Origin: Aphelocoma coerulescens
Lineage: Eukaryota > Chordata > Aves > Passeriformes > Corvidae
DNA: 64,000 nt
Direction of reading: 5' to 3'
Assembly (NCBI RefSeq): GCF_041296385.1
Contig: NW_027184062.1
Span: 1,431,501-1,495,500 of the forward strand
Part shown: positions 35,445-48,673 of the stretch, one piece after another
Numbering within the stretch: position 1 is the stretch's first letter
Layout: every line of letters starts with the position of its first letter
Translations under genes and position numbers: made by a program
Notes under the pieces: generated by a model
Told to the model about the DNA's origin: nothing
The model's input: the letters and a program-made list of their open reading frames with translations, nothing else
Database searches by the model: none

Positions 35445-37653
35445 GCCCATGTGGCTGGAGAAGAAAGAGCTCTGAAACTTCTCTCAAGAATCGCTCCCTG
35501 TTTCTTTGCACGGGCCTCGCTGTCTATGGATGTTTCAGGAGACCCCACCGAAACACAGAAGGACTCTCAAATTATCCCAGCTTTCTCTGCACAGCGAGAG
35601 GTTTTAATATTTAGCATTGTTATCCTTTTCCTGTGTGTTTGTTAAAAAAGTAGTTTTTATCTCTTTCACTTTCTTCCCAGGAAAATTCTTTTTTCCCGAA
35701 GCTGGTGGGGGAGGGCTGGGTGTAACCTGCCTTCTATCAGAGGATATTTTCCTCCACATTTGTCCAAACCGGCACAGCCTGTCCTTTCCCTGGGTGTCTG
35801 TTGCAGATGGAAGCTGCTGGTGCCATTGTCAGCTTGAAGCCCTCTTTTGATGCAAGCAGATGTTGCCAGGTGTGTTCAGCAGCTGTTGCTCAATGCTTAT
35901 GCCAAGCTATTGTGTTCCTCATGGAAGCAAGGAGCCATTGTGACACTGCAGGGGCTGATGGCATCAAGGAGGCAATTGTGACAGTACAGAACCTCCTAGA
36001 AACAAGGCTCCATTGTGACACCGTGGGGAATCATGGAATCAAGGAGCCCATTGTGACACGGCTGCATGGAACCAATGGTCCATTGTTACACGGCGGATTC
36101 AAGAAGAGCACGGTGACACCACGCAACATCATGGAACCGTACGTCCATTGTGACACAGCGGGGCCGCATGGAAACAAGGGGACCATTGTGGCAAAGCAGG
36201 GCCTAATGGAAGCCTGGAGAGCATTGTGACATTGTGGGGAATCATGGAAACATGGAGAGCATTGTGACACTAAGGAAACTCCTGGAACCAAGATGACCAC
36301 TGGCACATAATGGAACCTCATGGAAGCAAGCATCCATGATGACTTTGGAAGGCCTCAGGGACCACAGGACCCATTGTGACACAGCAGGACCAGGTGGAAC
36401 CAAGGAGCCTTTGTGATACTCCACATCCACATGGAAGCCAGGGTGCACTGAGACACAGTGGGGCCTTGTTGGAACCAAAGACACCTCTGCAAAAAGCAGG
36501 CTAGCTCATAGAAGCAAGGAGTCCTTTGTTACAACGTAAAAGCTATGGAACCAAGGGACCATTGTGACACTGCGGGGCCTCATGGAACCAATTGTCCATG
36601 ATGACAGTGCGGATCAAAGGAGACCATGGTGACACTGCGGAACCTGATGGAACCAAGGAGCCATTGTGACACAGTGGGGCCTCATGGAATCAAGGAGACC
36701 ATTGTGACCCAGGTGTTGCATGGGAAGGCAAGGAGCCATTGTGACACTTTGGGCTTCTTCCCTTGAGCTCTGCAGCTGGCTGTCCCAGCCCAGCGCACCA
36801 TGTGCCACCTGCTCACTTCAGGGCTCTGCCTGCACACAGCCCCAGGAGAAGTTTTCCTGTTTGCAAGGAAAGAATGGAAAAGCCGGAGCAGGTTTCCTAA
36901 ACAACAAACCCCACTCAGGAGCCACATGCTCAGTACAGGCTGCCGGGAACGATGTCCCCTTTCTACAAGGGTCAGTGTGAGCAGGAATGATCTCTGGGAG
37001 CAGAATTCTCGGAGTCTTTCCACTGAATTCTCTCTCCCTGTGTCTTGGGGTGACTTTATTGTGTGTATCCCCTATTGCTGCTCTATGCCCAGAAGTGAAC
37101 TTTGTGCGTTTCTGTGCCTTTCAACTGAGCCTGAGAGGGGGGAGAGGAAAAAAACCGGACAAACTTCTCAGAGCGTTTGTTCAAGGACACACATACACAC
37201 TCCTCTGCATCCTGCTTGCAGCAAGAGCAGAGGAAGCAACTTGGTTTCTTTTTAGCCAGTTTTCAGCTCCTTTTCTCTGGGGGGAGATGGAGAGTTGAAC
37301 TTTCTTTTCCTGGGACTTCGGGGGGTTTTTTTCCCTTCTTCTCTTCTTGACTCTTTCAACATCAGACCACATTGGGAGAATTTTCTCCTGAGGTGGGGGC
37401 CCTGAATGTGGGCCCATGAGCCAGCTGCAAGGAGGAGGAGAGAGACTGCACCTCCGGAAGTGTTGGGGTTCCTCCCCCCTGCCATGAGGTCATGGGAGAG
37501 GGGACCCTGGGGTAGAGGCATGGCCTGGGCACGGGGTCTCCCTGCTCCCTGCTCACATGTGCCCTAATCCTGTTCAGCACTGCTTATTGGTGTTGCCCTG
37601 TGCGAGGAGGGCCCTGGTTGTGCTGTGATTGCTCAGTTCTTTGGCAGTGCCCC
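35445..37653 (+). repeat. Unit 17 (2209 bp), rear shared with unit 20
   Basis: ATGGAAGC in the first copy. The rear has AACTTTCTTTTCC at about 37301, G6T7, and CTCCGGAAG, shared only with unit 20. It ends TTATTGGTGTTG (37584-37595), 1 bp shorter than TTATTTTGTGTTG, then TGTGCGAGG. Confidence 0.95.
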
Positions 37654-39865
37654 GCCCATGTGGCTGGAGAAGAAAGAGCTCTGCAACTTCTCTCAAGAAT
37701 CGCTCCCTGTTTCTTTGCACGGGCCTCGCTGTCTATGGATGTTTCAGGAGACCCCACCGAAACACGGAAGGACTCTCAAATTATCCCAGCTTTCTCTGCA
37801 CAGCGAGAGGTTTTAATATTTAGCATTGTTATCCTTTTCCTGTGTGTTTGTTAAAAAAGTAGTTTTTATCTCTTTCACTTTCTTCCCAGGAAAGTTCTTT
37901 TTTCCAAAAACCTGGTGGGGGAGGGCTGGGTGTAACCTGCCTTCTATCAGAGGATATTTTCCTCCACATTTGTCCAAACCGGCACAGCCTGTCCTTTCCC
38001 TGGGTGTCTGTTGCAGATGGAAGCTGCTGGTGCCATTGTCAGCTTGAAGCCCTCTTTTGATGCAAGCAGATGTTGCCAGGTGTGTTCAGCAGCTGTTGCT
38101 CAATGCTTATGCCAAGCTATTGTGTTCCTCATGGAACCAAGGAGCCATTGTGACACTGCAGGGGCTGATGGCATCAAGGAGGCAATTGTGACAGTACAGA
38201 ACCTCCTAGAAACAAGGCTCCATTGTGACACCGTGGGGAATCATGGAATCAAGGAGCCCATTGTGACACGGCTGCATGGAACCAATGGTCCATGGTTACA
38301 CGGCGGATTCAAGAAGAGCACGGTGACACCACGCAACATCATGGAACCGTACGTCCATTGTGACACAGCAAGGCCGCATGGAAACAAGGGGACCATTGTG
38401 GCAAAGCAGGGCCTAATGGAAGCCTGGAGAGCATTGTGACATTGTGGGGAATCATGGAAACATGGAGAGCATTGTGACACTAAGGAAACTCCTGGAACCA
38501 AGATGACCACTGGCACATAATGGAACCTCATGGAAGCAAGCATCCATGATGACTTTGGAGGGCCTCAGGGACCACAGGACCCATTGTGACACAGCAGGAC
38601 CTGGTGGAACCAAGGAGCCTTTGTGATACTCCAGATCCACATGGAAGCCAGGGTGCACTGAGACACAGTGGGGCCTTGTTGGAACCAAAGACACCTCTGC
38701 AAAAAGCAGGCTAGCTCATAGAAGCAAGGAGTCCATTGTTACAACGTAAAAGCTATGGAACCAAGGGACCATTGTGACACTGCGGGGCCTCATGGAACCA
38801 ATTGTCCATGATGACAATGCGGATCAAAAGAGACCATGGTGACACTGCGGAACCTGATGGAACCAAGGAGCCATTGTGACACAGTGGGGCCTCATGGAAT
38901 CAAGGAGACCATTGTGACCCAGGTGTTGCATGTGAAGGCAAGGAGCCATTGTGACACTTTGGGCTTCTTCCCTTGAGCTCTGCAGCTGGCTGTCCCAGCC
39001 CAGCGCACCATGTGCCACCTGCTCTCCTCAGGGCTCTGCCTGCACACAGCCCCAGGAGAAGTTTTCCTGTTTGCAAGGAAAGAATGGAAAAGCCGGAGCA
39101 GGTTTCCTAAACAACAAACCCCACTCAGGAGCCACATGCTCAGTACAGGCTGCCGGGAACGATGTCCCCTTTCTACAAGGGTCAGTGTGAGCAGGAATGA
39201 TCTCTGGGAGCAGAATTCTCGGAGTCTTTCCACTGAATTCTCTCTCCCTGTGTCTTGGGGTGACTTTATCATGTGTATCCCCTATTGCTGCTCTATGCCC
39301 AGAAGTGAACTTTGTGCATTTCTGTGCCTTTCAACTGAGCCTGAGAGGGGGGAGAGGAAAAAAAACCGGACAAACTTCTCAGAGCGTTTGTTCAAGGACA
39401 CACATACACACTCCTCTGCATCCTGCTTGCAGCAAGAGCAGAGGAAGCAACTTGGTTTCTTTTTAGCCAGTTTTCAGCTCCTTTTCTCTGGAGGGAGATG
39501 GAGAGTTGAACTTTGTTTTCCTGGGACTTCGGGGGGTTTTTTTCCCTTCTTCTCTTCTTGACTCTTTCAACATCAGAGCACATTGGGAGAATTTTCTCCC
39601 GAGGTGGGGGCCCTGAATGTGGGCCCATGAGCCAGCTGCAAGGAGGAGGAGAGAGACTGCACCTACGGAAGTGTTGGGGTTCCTCCCCCCTGCCATGAGG
39701 TCATGGGAGAGGGGACCCTGGGGTAGAGGCATGGCCTGGGCACGGGGTCTCCCTGCTCCCTGCTCACATGTGCCCTAATCCTGTTCAGCACTGCTTATTT
39801 TGTGTTGCCTTGTGCGAGGAGGGCCCTGGTTGTGCTGTGATTGCTCAGTTCTTTGGCAGTGCCCC
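37654..39865 (+). repeat. Unit 18 (2212 bp), CCAAAAACC type
   Basis: First unit with the TTTCCAAAAACCTGG version of segment A (about 37902). It has GGTCCATGGTTAC, ACAGCAAGG, GTCCATTGTTAC, GACAATGCGG and a GAATGATC rear. Units 22 and 27 share this profile. Confidence 0.95.
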
Positions 39866-42042
39866 GCCCATGTGGCTGGAGAAGAAAGAGCTCTGAAACT
39901 TCTCTCAAGAATCGCTCCCTGTTTCTTTGCACGGGCCTCGCTGTCTATGGATGTTTCAGGAGACCCCACCGAAACACAGAAGGACTCTCAAATTATCCCA
40001 GCTTTCTCTGCACAGCGAGAGGTTTTAATATTTAGCATTGTTATCCTTTTCCTGTGTGTTTGTTAAAAAAATAGGTTTTATCTCTTTCACTTTCTTCCCA
40101 GGAAAGTTCTTTTTTCCAAAAACCTGGTGGGGGAGGGCTGGGTGTAACCTGCCTTCTATAAGAGGATATTTTCCTCCAAATTTGTCCAAACCGGCACAGC
40201 CTGTCCTTTCCTGGGTCTCTGTTGCAGATGGAAGCTGCTGGTGCCATTGTCAGCTTGAAGCCCTCTTTTGATGCAAGCAGATGTTGCCTGGTGTGTTCAG
40301 CAGCTGTTGCTCAATGCTTATGCCAAGCTATTGTGTTCCTCATGGAACCAAGGAGCCATTGTGACACTGCAGGGGCTGATGGCATCAAGGAGGCAATTGT
40401 GACAGTACAGAACCTCCTAGAAACAAGGCTCCATTGTGACACCGTGGGGAATCATGGAATCAAGGAGCCCATTGTGACACGGCTGCATGGAACCAATGGT
40501 CCATGGTTACACGGCGGATTCAAGAAGAGCACGGTGACACCACGCAACATCATGGAACCATAGGTCCATTGTGACACAGCGGGGCCTCATGGAAACAAGG
40601 GGACCATTGTGGCAAAGCAGGGCCTAATGGAAGCATGGAGAGCATTGTGACACTAAGGAAACTCCTGGAACCAAGATGACCACTGGCACATAATGGAACC
40701 TCATGGAAGCAAGCCTCCACGATGGTTTTGGAGGGCCTCAGGGACCACAGGACCCATTGTGACACAGCAGGACCTGGTGGAACCAAGGAGCCTTTGTGAT
40801 ACTCCACATCCACATGGAAGCCAGGGTGCACTGAGACACAGCGGGGCCTTGTTGGAACCAAAGACACCTCTGCAAAAAGCAGGCTAGCTCATAGAAGCAA
40901 GGAGTCCATTGTTACAACATCAAACCTATGGAAGCAAGGGACCATTGTGACACTGCGGGGCCTCATGGAACCAATTGTCCATGATGACAGTGCGGATCAA
41001 AAGAGACCATGGTGACACTGCGGAACCTGATGGAACCAAGGAGCCATTGTGACACAGTGGGGCCTCATGGAATCAAGGAGACCATTGTGACCCAGGTGTT
41101 GCATGGGAAGGCAAGGAGCCATTGTGACACTTTGGGCTTCTTCCCTTGAGCTCTGCAGCTGGCTGTCCCAGCCCAGCGCACCATGTGCCACCTGCTCTCC
41201 TCAGGGCTCTGCCTGCACACAGCCCCAGGAGAAGTTTTCCTGTTTGCAAGGAAAGAATGGAAAAGCCGGAGCAGGTTTCCTAAACAACAAACCCCACTCA
41301 GGAGCCACATGCTCAGTACAGGCTGCCGGGAACGATGTCCCCTTTCTACAAGGGTCAGTGTGAGCAGGAATGAATGATCTCTGGGAGCAGAATTCTCGGA
41401 GTCTTTCCACTGAATTCTCTGTCCCTGTGTCTTGGGGTGACTTTATCATGTGTATCCCCCTATTGCTGCTCTATGCCCAGAAGTGAACTTTGTGCATTTC
41501 TGTGCCTTTCAACTGAGCCTGAGAGGGGGGAGAGGAAAAAAACCGGACAAACTTCTCAGAGCGTTTGTTCAAGGACACACATACACACTCCTCTGCATCC
41601 TGCTTGCAGCAAGAGCAGAGGAAGCAACTTGGTTTCTTTTTAGCCAGTTTTCAGCTCCTTTTCTCTGGGGGGAGATGGAGAGTTGAACTTTGTTTTCCTG
41701 GGACTTCGGGGGTTTTTTTTCCCTTCTTCTCTTCTTGACTCTTTCAACATCAGACCACATTGGGAGAATTTTCTCCTGAGGTGGGGGCCCTGAATGTGGG
41801 CCCATGAGCCAGCTGCAAGGAGGAGGAGAGAGACTGCACCTACGGAAGTGTTGGGGTTCCTCCCCCCTGCCATGAGGTCATGGGAGAGGGGACCCTGGGG
41901 TAGAGGCATGGCCTGGGCACGGGGTCTCCCTGCTCCCTGCTCACATGTGCCCTAATCCTGTTCAGCACTGCTTATTTTGTGTTGCCCTGTGCCAGGAGGG
42001 CCCTGGTTGTGCTGTGATTGCTCAGTTCTTTGGCAGTGCCCC
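39866..42042 (+). repeat. Unit 19 (2177 bp), lacks one minisatellite copy
   Basis: Has AAAATAGGTTTT, CTATAAGAGG, TTGCCTGGTG and GAACCATAGGTCC. A 38-bp minisatellite copy is missing between 40634 and 40635. GCCTCCACGATGG follows. The rear mixes GAATGAATGATC and five C's with CCGGAC and CTCCTGAGG. Confidence 0.95.
40634..40635 (+). other. Junction of 38-bp minisatellite-copy loss, unit 19
   Basis: Full-length units read GGAAGCCTGGAGAGC, then a second ACATGGAGAGC 38 bp on. Here GGAAGC joins ATGGAGAGC directly. The same junction occurs at 49442/49443, 53835/53836, 60435/60436 and 62614/62615. Loss of exactly one repeat length is expected from slippage or unequal exchange between adjacent copies. 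Confidence 0.9.
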
Positions 42043-44252
42043 GCCCATGTGGCTGGAGAAGAAAGAGCTCTGAAACTTCTCTCAAGAATCGCTCCCTGTT
42101 TCTTTGCACGGGCCTCGCTGTCTATGGATGTTTCAGGAGACCCCACCGAAACACAGAAGGACTCTCAAATTATCCCAGCTTTCTCTGCACAGCGAGAGGT
42201 TTTAATATTTAGCATTGTTATCCTTTTCCTGTGTGTTTGTTAAAAAAGTAGTTTTTATCTCTTTCACTTTCTTCCCAGGAAAATTCTTTTTGCCCGAAGC
42301 TGGTGGGGGAGGGCTGGGTGTAACCTGCCTTCTATCAGAGAATATTTTCCTCCACATTTGTCCAAACCGGCACAGCCTGTCCTTTCCCTGGGTGTCTGTT
42401 GCAGATGGAAGCTGCTGGTGCCATTGTCAGCTTGAAGCCCTCTTTTGATGCAAGCAGATGTTGCCAGGTGTGTTCAGCAGCTGTTGCTCAATGCTTATGC
42501 CAAGCTATTGTGTTCCTCATGGAACCAAGGAGCCATTGTGACACTGCAGGGGCTGATGGCATCAAGGAGGCAATTGTGACAGTACAGAACCTCCTAGAAA
42601 CAAGGCTCCATTGTGACACCGTGGGGAATCATGGAATCAAGGAGCCCATTGTGACATGGCTGCATGGAACCAATGGTCCATTGTTACACGGCGGATTCAA
42701 GAAGAGCACGGTGACACCACGCAACATCATGGAACCGTACGTCCATTGTGACACAGCGGGGCCGCATGGAAACAAGGGGACCATTGTGGCAAAGCAGGGC
42801 CTAATGGAAGCCTGGAGAGCATTGTGACATTGTGGGGAATCATGGAAACATGGAGAGCATTGTGACACTAAGGAAACTCCTGGAACCAAGATGACCACTG
42901 GCACATAATGGAACCTCATGGAAGCAAGCATCCATGATGACTTTGGAAGGCCTCAGGGACCACAGGACCCATTGTGACACAGCAGGACCAGGTGGAACCA
43001 AGGAGCCTTTGTGATACTCCACATCCACATGGAAGCCAGGGTGCACTGAGACACAGTGGGGCCTTGTTGGAACCAAAGACACCTCTGCAAAAAGCAGGCT
43101 AGCTCATAGAAGCAAGGAGTCCTTTGTTACAACGTAAAAGCTATGGAACCAAGGGACCATTGTGACACTGCGGGGCCTCATGGAACCAATTGTCCATGAT
43201 GACAGTGCGGATCAAAGGAGACCATGGTGACACTGCGGAACCTGATGGAACCAAGGAGCCATTGTGACACAGTGGGGCCTCATGGAATCAAGGAGACCAT
43301 TGTGACCCAGGTGTTGCATGGGAAGGCAAGGAGCCATTGTGACACTTTGGGCTTCTTCCCTTGAGCTCTGCAGCTGGCTGTCCCAGCCCAGCGCACCATG
43401 TGCCACCTGCTCACTTCAGGGCTCTGCCTGCACACAGCCCCAGGAGAAGTTTTCCTGTTTGCAAGGAAAGAATGGAAAAGCCGGAGCAGGTTTCCTAAAC
43501 AACAAACCCCACTCAGGAGCCACATGCTCAGTACAGGCTGCCGGGAACGATGTCCCCTTTCTACAAGGGTCAGTGTGAGCAGGAATGATCTCTGGGAGCA
43601 GAATTCTCGGAGTCTTTCCACTGAATTCTCTCTCCCTGTGTCTTGGGGTGACTTTATTGTGTGTATCCCCTATTGCTGCTCTATGCCCAGAAGTGAACTT
43701 TGTGCGTTTCTGTGCCTTTCAACTGAGCCTGAGAGGGGGGAGAGGAAAAAAACCGGACAAACTTCTCAGAGCGTTTGTTCAAGGACACACATACACACTC
43801 CTCTGCATCCTGCTTGCAGCAAGAGCAGAGGAAGCAACTTGGTTTCTTTTTAGCCAGTTTTCAGCTCCTTTTCTCTGGGGGGAGATGGAGAGTTGAACTT
43901 TCTTTTCCTGGGACTTCGGGGGGTTTTTTTCCCTTCTTCTCTTCTTGACTCTTTCAACATCAGACCACATTGGGAGAATTTTCTCCTGAGGTGGGGGCCC
44001 TGAATGTGGGCCCATGAGCCAGCTGCAAGGAGGAGGAGAGAGACTGCACCTCCGGAAGTGTTGGGGTTCCTCCCCCCTGCCATGAGGTCATGGGAGAGGG
44101 GACCCTGGGGTAGAGGCATGGCCTGGGCACGGGGTCTCCCTGCTCCCTGCTCACATGTGCCCTAATCCTGTTCAGCACTGCTTATTTTGTGTTGCCCTGT
44201 GCCAGGAGGGCCCTGGTTGTGCTGTGATTGCTCAGTTCTTTGGCAGTGCCCC
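42043..44252 (+). repeat. Unit 20 (2210 bp), rear shared with unit 17
   Basis: GCCCGAAG front, otherwise seen only in the left family. Private variants are CAGAGAATATT at about 42336 and GACATGGCTG at about 42654. Segment C repeats unit 17's AACTTTCTTTTCC and CTCCGGAAG. Confidence 0.95.
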
Positions 44253-46461
44253 GCCCATGTGGCTGGAGAAGAAAGAGCTCTGAAACTTCTCTCAAGAATC
44301 GCTCCCTGTTTCTTTGCACGGGCCTCGCTGTCTATGGATGTTTCAGGAGACCCCACCGAAACACAGAAGGACTCTCAAATTATCCCAGCTTTCTCTGCAC
44401 AGCGAGAGGTTTTAATATTTAGCATTGTTATCCTTTTCCTGTGTGTTTGTTAAAAAAGTAGTTTTTATCTCTTTCACTTTCTTCCCAGGAAAATTCTTTT
44501 TTCCCGAAGCTGGTGGGGGAGGGCTGGGTGTAACCTGCCTTCTATCAGAGGATATTTTCCTCCACATTTGTCCAAACCGGCACAGCCTGTCCTTTCCCTG
44601 GGTGTCTGTTGCAGATGGAAGCTGCTGGTGCCATTGTCAGCTTGAAGCCCTCTTTTGATGCAAGCAGATGTTGCCAGGTGTGTTCAGCAGCTGTTGCTCA
44701 ATGCTTATGCCAAGCTATTGTGTTCCTCATGGAACCAAGGAGCCATTGTGACACTGCAGGGGCTGATGGCATCAAGGAGGCAATTGTGACAGTACAGAAC
44801 CTCCTAGAAACAAGGCTCCATTGTGACACCGTGGGGAATCATGGAATCAAGGAGCCCATTGTGACACGGCTGCATGGAACCAATGGTCCATGGTTACACG
44901 GCGGATTCAAGAAGAGCACGGTGACACCACGCAACATCATGGAACCGTACGTCCATTGTGACACAGCGGGGCCGCATGGAAACAAGGGGACCATTGTGGC
45001 AAAGCAGGGCCTAATGGAAGCCTGGAGAGCATTGTGACATTGTGGGGAATCATGGAAACATGGAGAGCATTGTGACACTAAGGAAACTCCTGGAACCAAG
45101 ATGACCACTGGCACATAATGGAACCTCATGGAAGCAAGCATCCATGATGACTTTGGAAGGCCTCAGGGACCACAGGACCCATTGTGACACAGCAGGACCA
45201 GGTGGAACCAAGGAGCCTTTGTGATACTCCACATCCACATGGAAGCCAGGGTGCACTGAGACACAGTGGGGCCTTGTTGGAACCAAAGACACCTCTGCAA
45301 AAAGCAGGCTAGCTCATAGAAGCAAGGAGTCCTTTGTTACAACGTAAAAGCTATGCAACCAAGGGACCATTGTGACACTGCGGGGCCTCATGGAACCAAT
45401 TGTCCATGATGACAGTGCGGATCAAAGGAGACCATGGTGACACTGCGGAACCTGATGGAACCAAGGAGCCATTGTGACACAGTGGGGCCTCATGGAATCA
45501 AGGAGACCATTGTGACCCAGGTGTTGCATGTGAAGGCAAGGAGCCATTGTGACACTTTGGGCTTCTTCCCTTGAGCTCTGCAGCTGGCTGTCCCAGCCCA
45601 GCGCACCATGTGCCACCTGCTCACTTCAGGGCTCTGCCTGCACACAGCCCCAGGAGAAGTTTTCCTGTTTGCAAGGAAAGAATGGAAAAGCCGGAGCAGG
45701 TTTCCTAAACAACAAACCCCACTCAGGAGCCACATGCTCAGTACAGGCTGCCTGGAACGATGTCCCCTTTCTACAAGGGTCAGTGTGAGCAGGAATGATC
45801 TCTGGGAGCAGAATTCTCGGAGTCTTTCCACTGAATTCTCTGTCCCTGTGTCTTGGGGTGACTTTATCGTGTGTATCCCCTATTGCTGCTCTATGCCCAG
45901 AAGTGAACTTTGTGCGTTTCTGTGCCTTTCAACTGAGCCTGAGAGGGGGGAGAGGAAAAAAACCGGACAAACTTCTCAGAGCGTTTGTTCAAGGACACAC
46001 ATACATACTCCTCTGCATCCTGCTTGCAGCAAGAGCAGAGGAAGCAACTTGGTTTCTTTTTAGCCAGTTTTCAGCTCCTTTTCTCTGGGGGGAGATGGAG
46101 AGTTGAACTTTGTTTTCCTGGGACTTCGGGGGTTTTTTTTCCCTTCTACTCTTCTTGACTCTTTCAACATCAGAGCACATTGGGAGAATTTTCTCCCGAG
46201 GTGGGGGCCCTGAATGTGGGCCCATGAGCCAGCTGCAAGGAGGAGGAGAGAGACTACACCTACGGAAGTGTTGGGGTTCCTCCCTCCTGCCATGAGGTCA
46301 TGGGAGAGGGGACCCTGGGGTAGAGGCATGGCCTGGGCACGGGGTCTCCCTGCTCCCTGCTCACATGTGCCCTAATCCTGTTCAGCACTGCTTATTGGTG
46401 TTGCCCTGTGCCAGGAGGGCCCTGGTTGTGCTGTGATTGCTCAGTTCTTTGGCAGTGCCCC
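44253..46461 (+). repeat. Unit 21 (2209 bp), start of the 10,993-bp register
   Basis: Has CTATGCAACC at about 45352 and, in segment C, TATCGTGTG, CTTCTACTCTTC (about 46144) and TTATTGGTGTTG at the end; unit 26 repeats the segment C set. Private: CATACATACTCC at about 46002. Confidence 0.95.
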
Positions 46462-48673
46462 GCCCATGTGGCTGGAGAAGAAAGAGCTCTGCAACTTCTC
46501 TCAAGAATCGCTCCCTGTTTCTTTGCACGGGCCTCGCTGTCTATGGATGTTTCAGGAGACCCCACCGAAACACGGAAGGACTCTCAAATTATCCCAGCTT
46601 TCTCTGCACAGCGAGAGGTTTTAATATTTAGCATTGTTATCCTTTTCCTGTGTGTTTGTTAAAAAAGTAGTTTTTATCTCTTTCACTTTCTTCCCAAGAA
46701 AGTTCTTTTTTCCAAAAACCTGGTGGGGGAGGGCTGGGTGTAACCTGCCTTCTATCAGAGGATATTTTCCTCCACATTTGTCCAAACCGGCACAGCCTGT
46801 CCTTTCCCTGGGTGTCTGTTGCAGATGGAAGCTGCTGGTGCCATTGTCAGCTTGAAGCCCTCTTTTGATGCAAGCAGATGTTGCCAGGTGTGTTCAGCAG
46901 CTGTTGCTCAATGCTTATGCCAAGCTATTGTGTTCCTCATGGAACCAAGGAGCCATTGTGACACTGCAGGGGCTGATGGCATCAAGGAGGCAATTGTGAC
47001 AGTACAGAACCTCCTAGAAACAAGGCTCCATTGTGACACCGTGGGGAATCATGGAATCAAGGAGCCCATTGTGACACGGCTGCATGGAACCAATGGTCCA
47101 TGGTTACACGGCGGATTCAAGAAGAGCACGGTGACACCACGCAACATCATGGAACCGTACGTCCATTGTGACACAGCAAGGCCGCATGGAAACAAGGGGA
47201 CCATTGTGGCAAAGCAGGGCCTAATGGAAGCCTGGAGAGCATTGTGACATTGTGGGGAATCATGGAAACATGGAGAGCATTGTGACACTAAGGAAACTCC
47301 TGGAACCAAGATGACCACTGGCACATAATGGAACCTCATGGAAGCAAGCATCCATGATGACTTTGGAGGGCCTCAGGGACCACAGGACCCATTGTGACAC
47401 AGCAGGACCTGGTGGAACCAAGGAGCCTTTGTGATACTCCAGATCCACATGGAAGCCAGGGTGCACTGAGACACAGTGGGGCCTTGTTGGAACCAAAGAC
47501 ACCTCTGCAAAAAGCAGGCTAGCTCATAGAAGCAAGGAGTCCATTGTTACAACGTAAAAGCTATGGAAGCAAGGGACCATTGTGACACTGCGGGGCCTCA
47601 TGGAACCAATTGTCCATGATGACAATGCGGATCAAAGGAGACCATGGTGACACTGCGGAACCTGATGGAACCAAGGAGCCATTGTGACACAGTGGGGCCT
47701 CATGGAATCAAGGAGACCATTGTGACCCAGGTGTTGCATGTGAAGGCAAGGAGCCATTGTGACACTTTGGGCTTCTTCCCTTGAGCTCTGCAGCTGGCTG
47801 TCCCAGCCCAGCGCACCATGTGCCACCTGCTCTCCTCAGGGCTCTGCCTGCACACAGCCCCAGGAGAAGTTTTCCTGTTTGCAAGGAAAGAATGGAAAAG
47901 CCGGAGCAGGTTTCCTAAACAACAAACCCCACTCAGGAGCCACATGCTCAGTACAGGCTGCCTGGAACGATGTCCCCTTTCTACAAGGGTCAGTGTGAGC
48001 AGGAATGATCTCTGGGAGCAGAATTCTCGGAGTCTTTCCACTGAATTCTCTCTCCCTGTGTCTTGGGGTGACTTTATCATGTGTATCCCCTATTGCTGCT
48101 CTATGCCCAGAAGTGAACTTTGTGCATTTCTGTGCCTTTCAACTGAGCCTGAGAGGGGGGAGAGGAAAAAAAACCGGACAAACTTCTCAGAGCGTTTGTT
48201 CAAGGACACACATACACACTCCTCTGCATCCTGCTTGCAGCAAGAGCAGAGGAAGCAACTTTGTTTCTTTTTAGCCAGTTTTCAGCTCCTTTTCTCTGGA
48301 GGGAGATGGAGAGTTGAACTTTGTTTTCCTGGGACTTCGGGGGGTTTTTTTCCCTTCTTCTCTTCTTGACTCTTTCAACATCAGAGCACATTGGGAGAAT
48401 TTTCTCCCGAGGTGGGGGCCCTGAATGTGGGCCCATGAGCCAGCTGCAAGGAGGAGGAGAGAGACTGCACCTACGGAAGTGTTGGGGTTCCTCCCCCCTG
48501 CCATGAGGTCATGGGAGAGGGGACCCTGGGGTAGAGGCATGGCCTGGGCACGGGGTCTCCCTGCTCCCTGCTCACATGTGCCCTAATCCTGTTCAGCACT
48601 GCTTATTTTGTGTTGCCTTGTGCGAGGAGGGCCCTGGTTGTGCTGTGATTGCTCAGTTCTTTGGCAGTGCCCC
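46462..48673 (+). repeat. Unit 22 (2212 bp), sister of unit 27
   Basis: Shares TTCCCAAGAAAG at about 46691 only with unit 27. Otherwise it has the unit 18 profile, including GACAATGCGG, with GCTGCCTGG instead of GCTGCCGGG. It ends TGCCTTGTGCGAGG. Confidence 0.95.
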
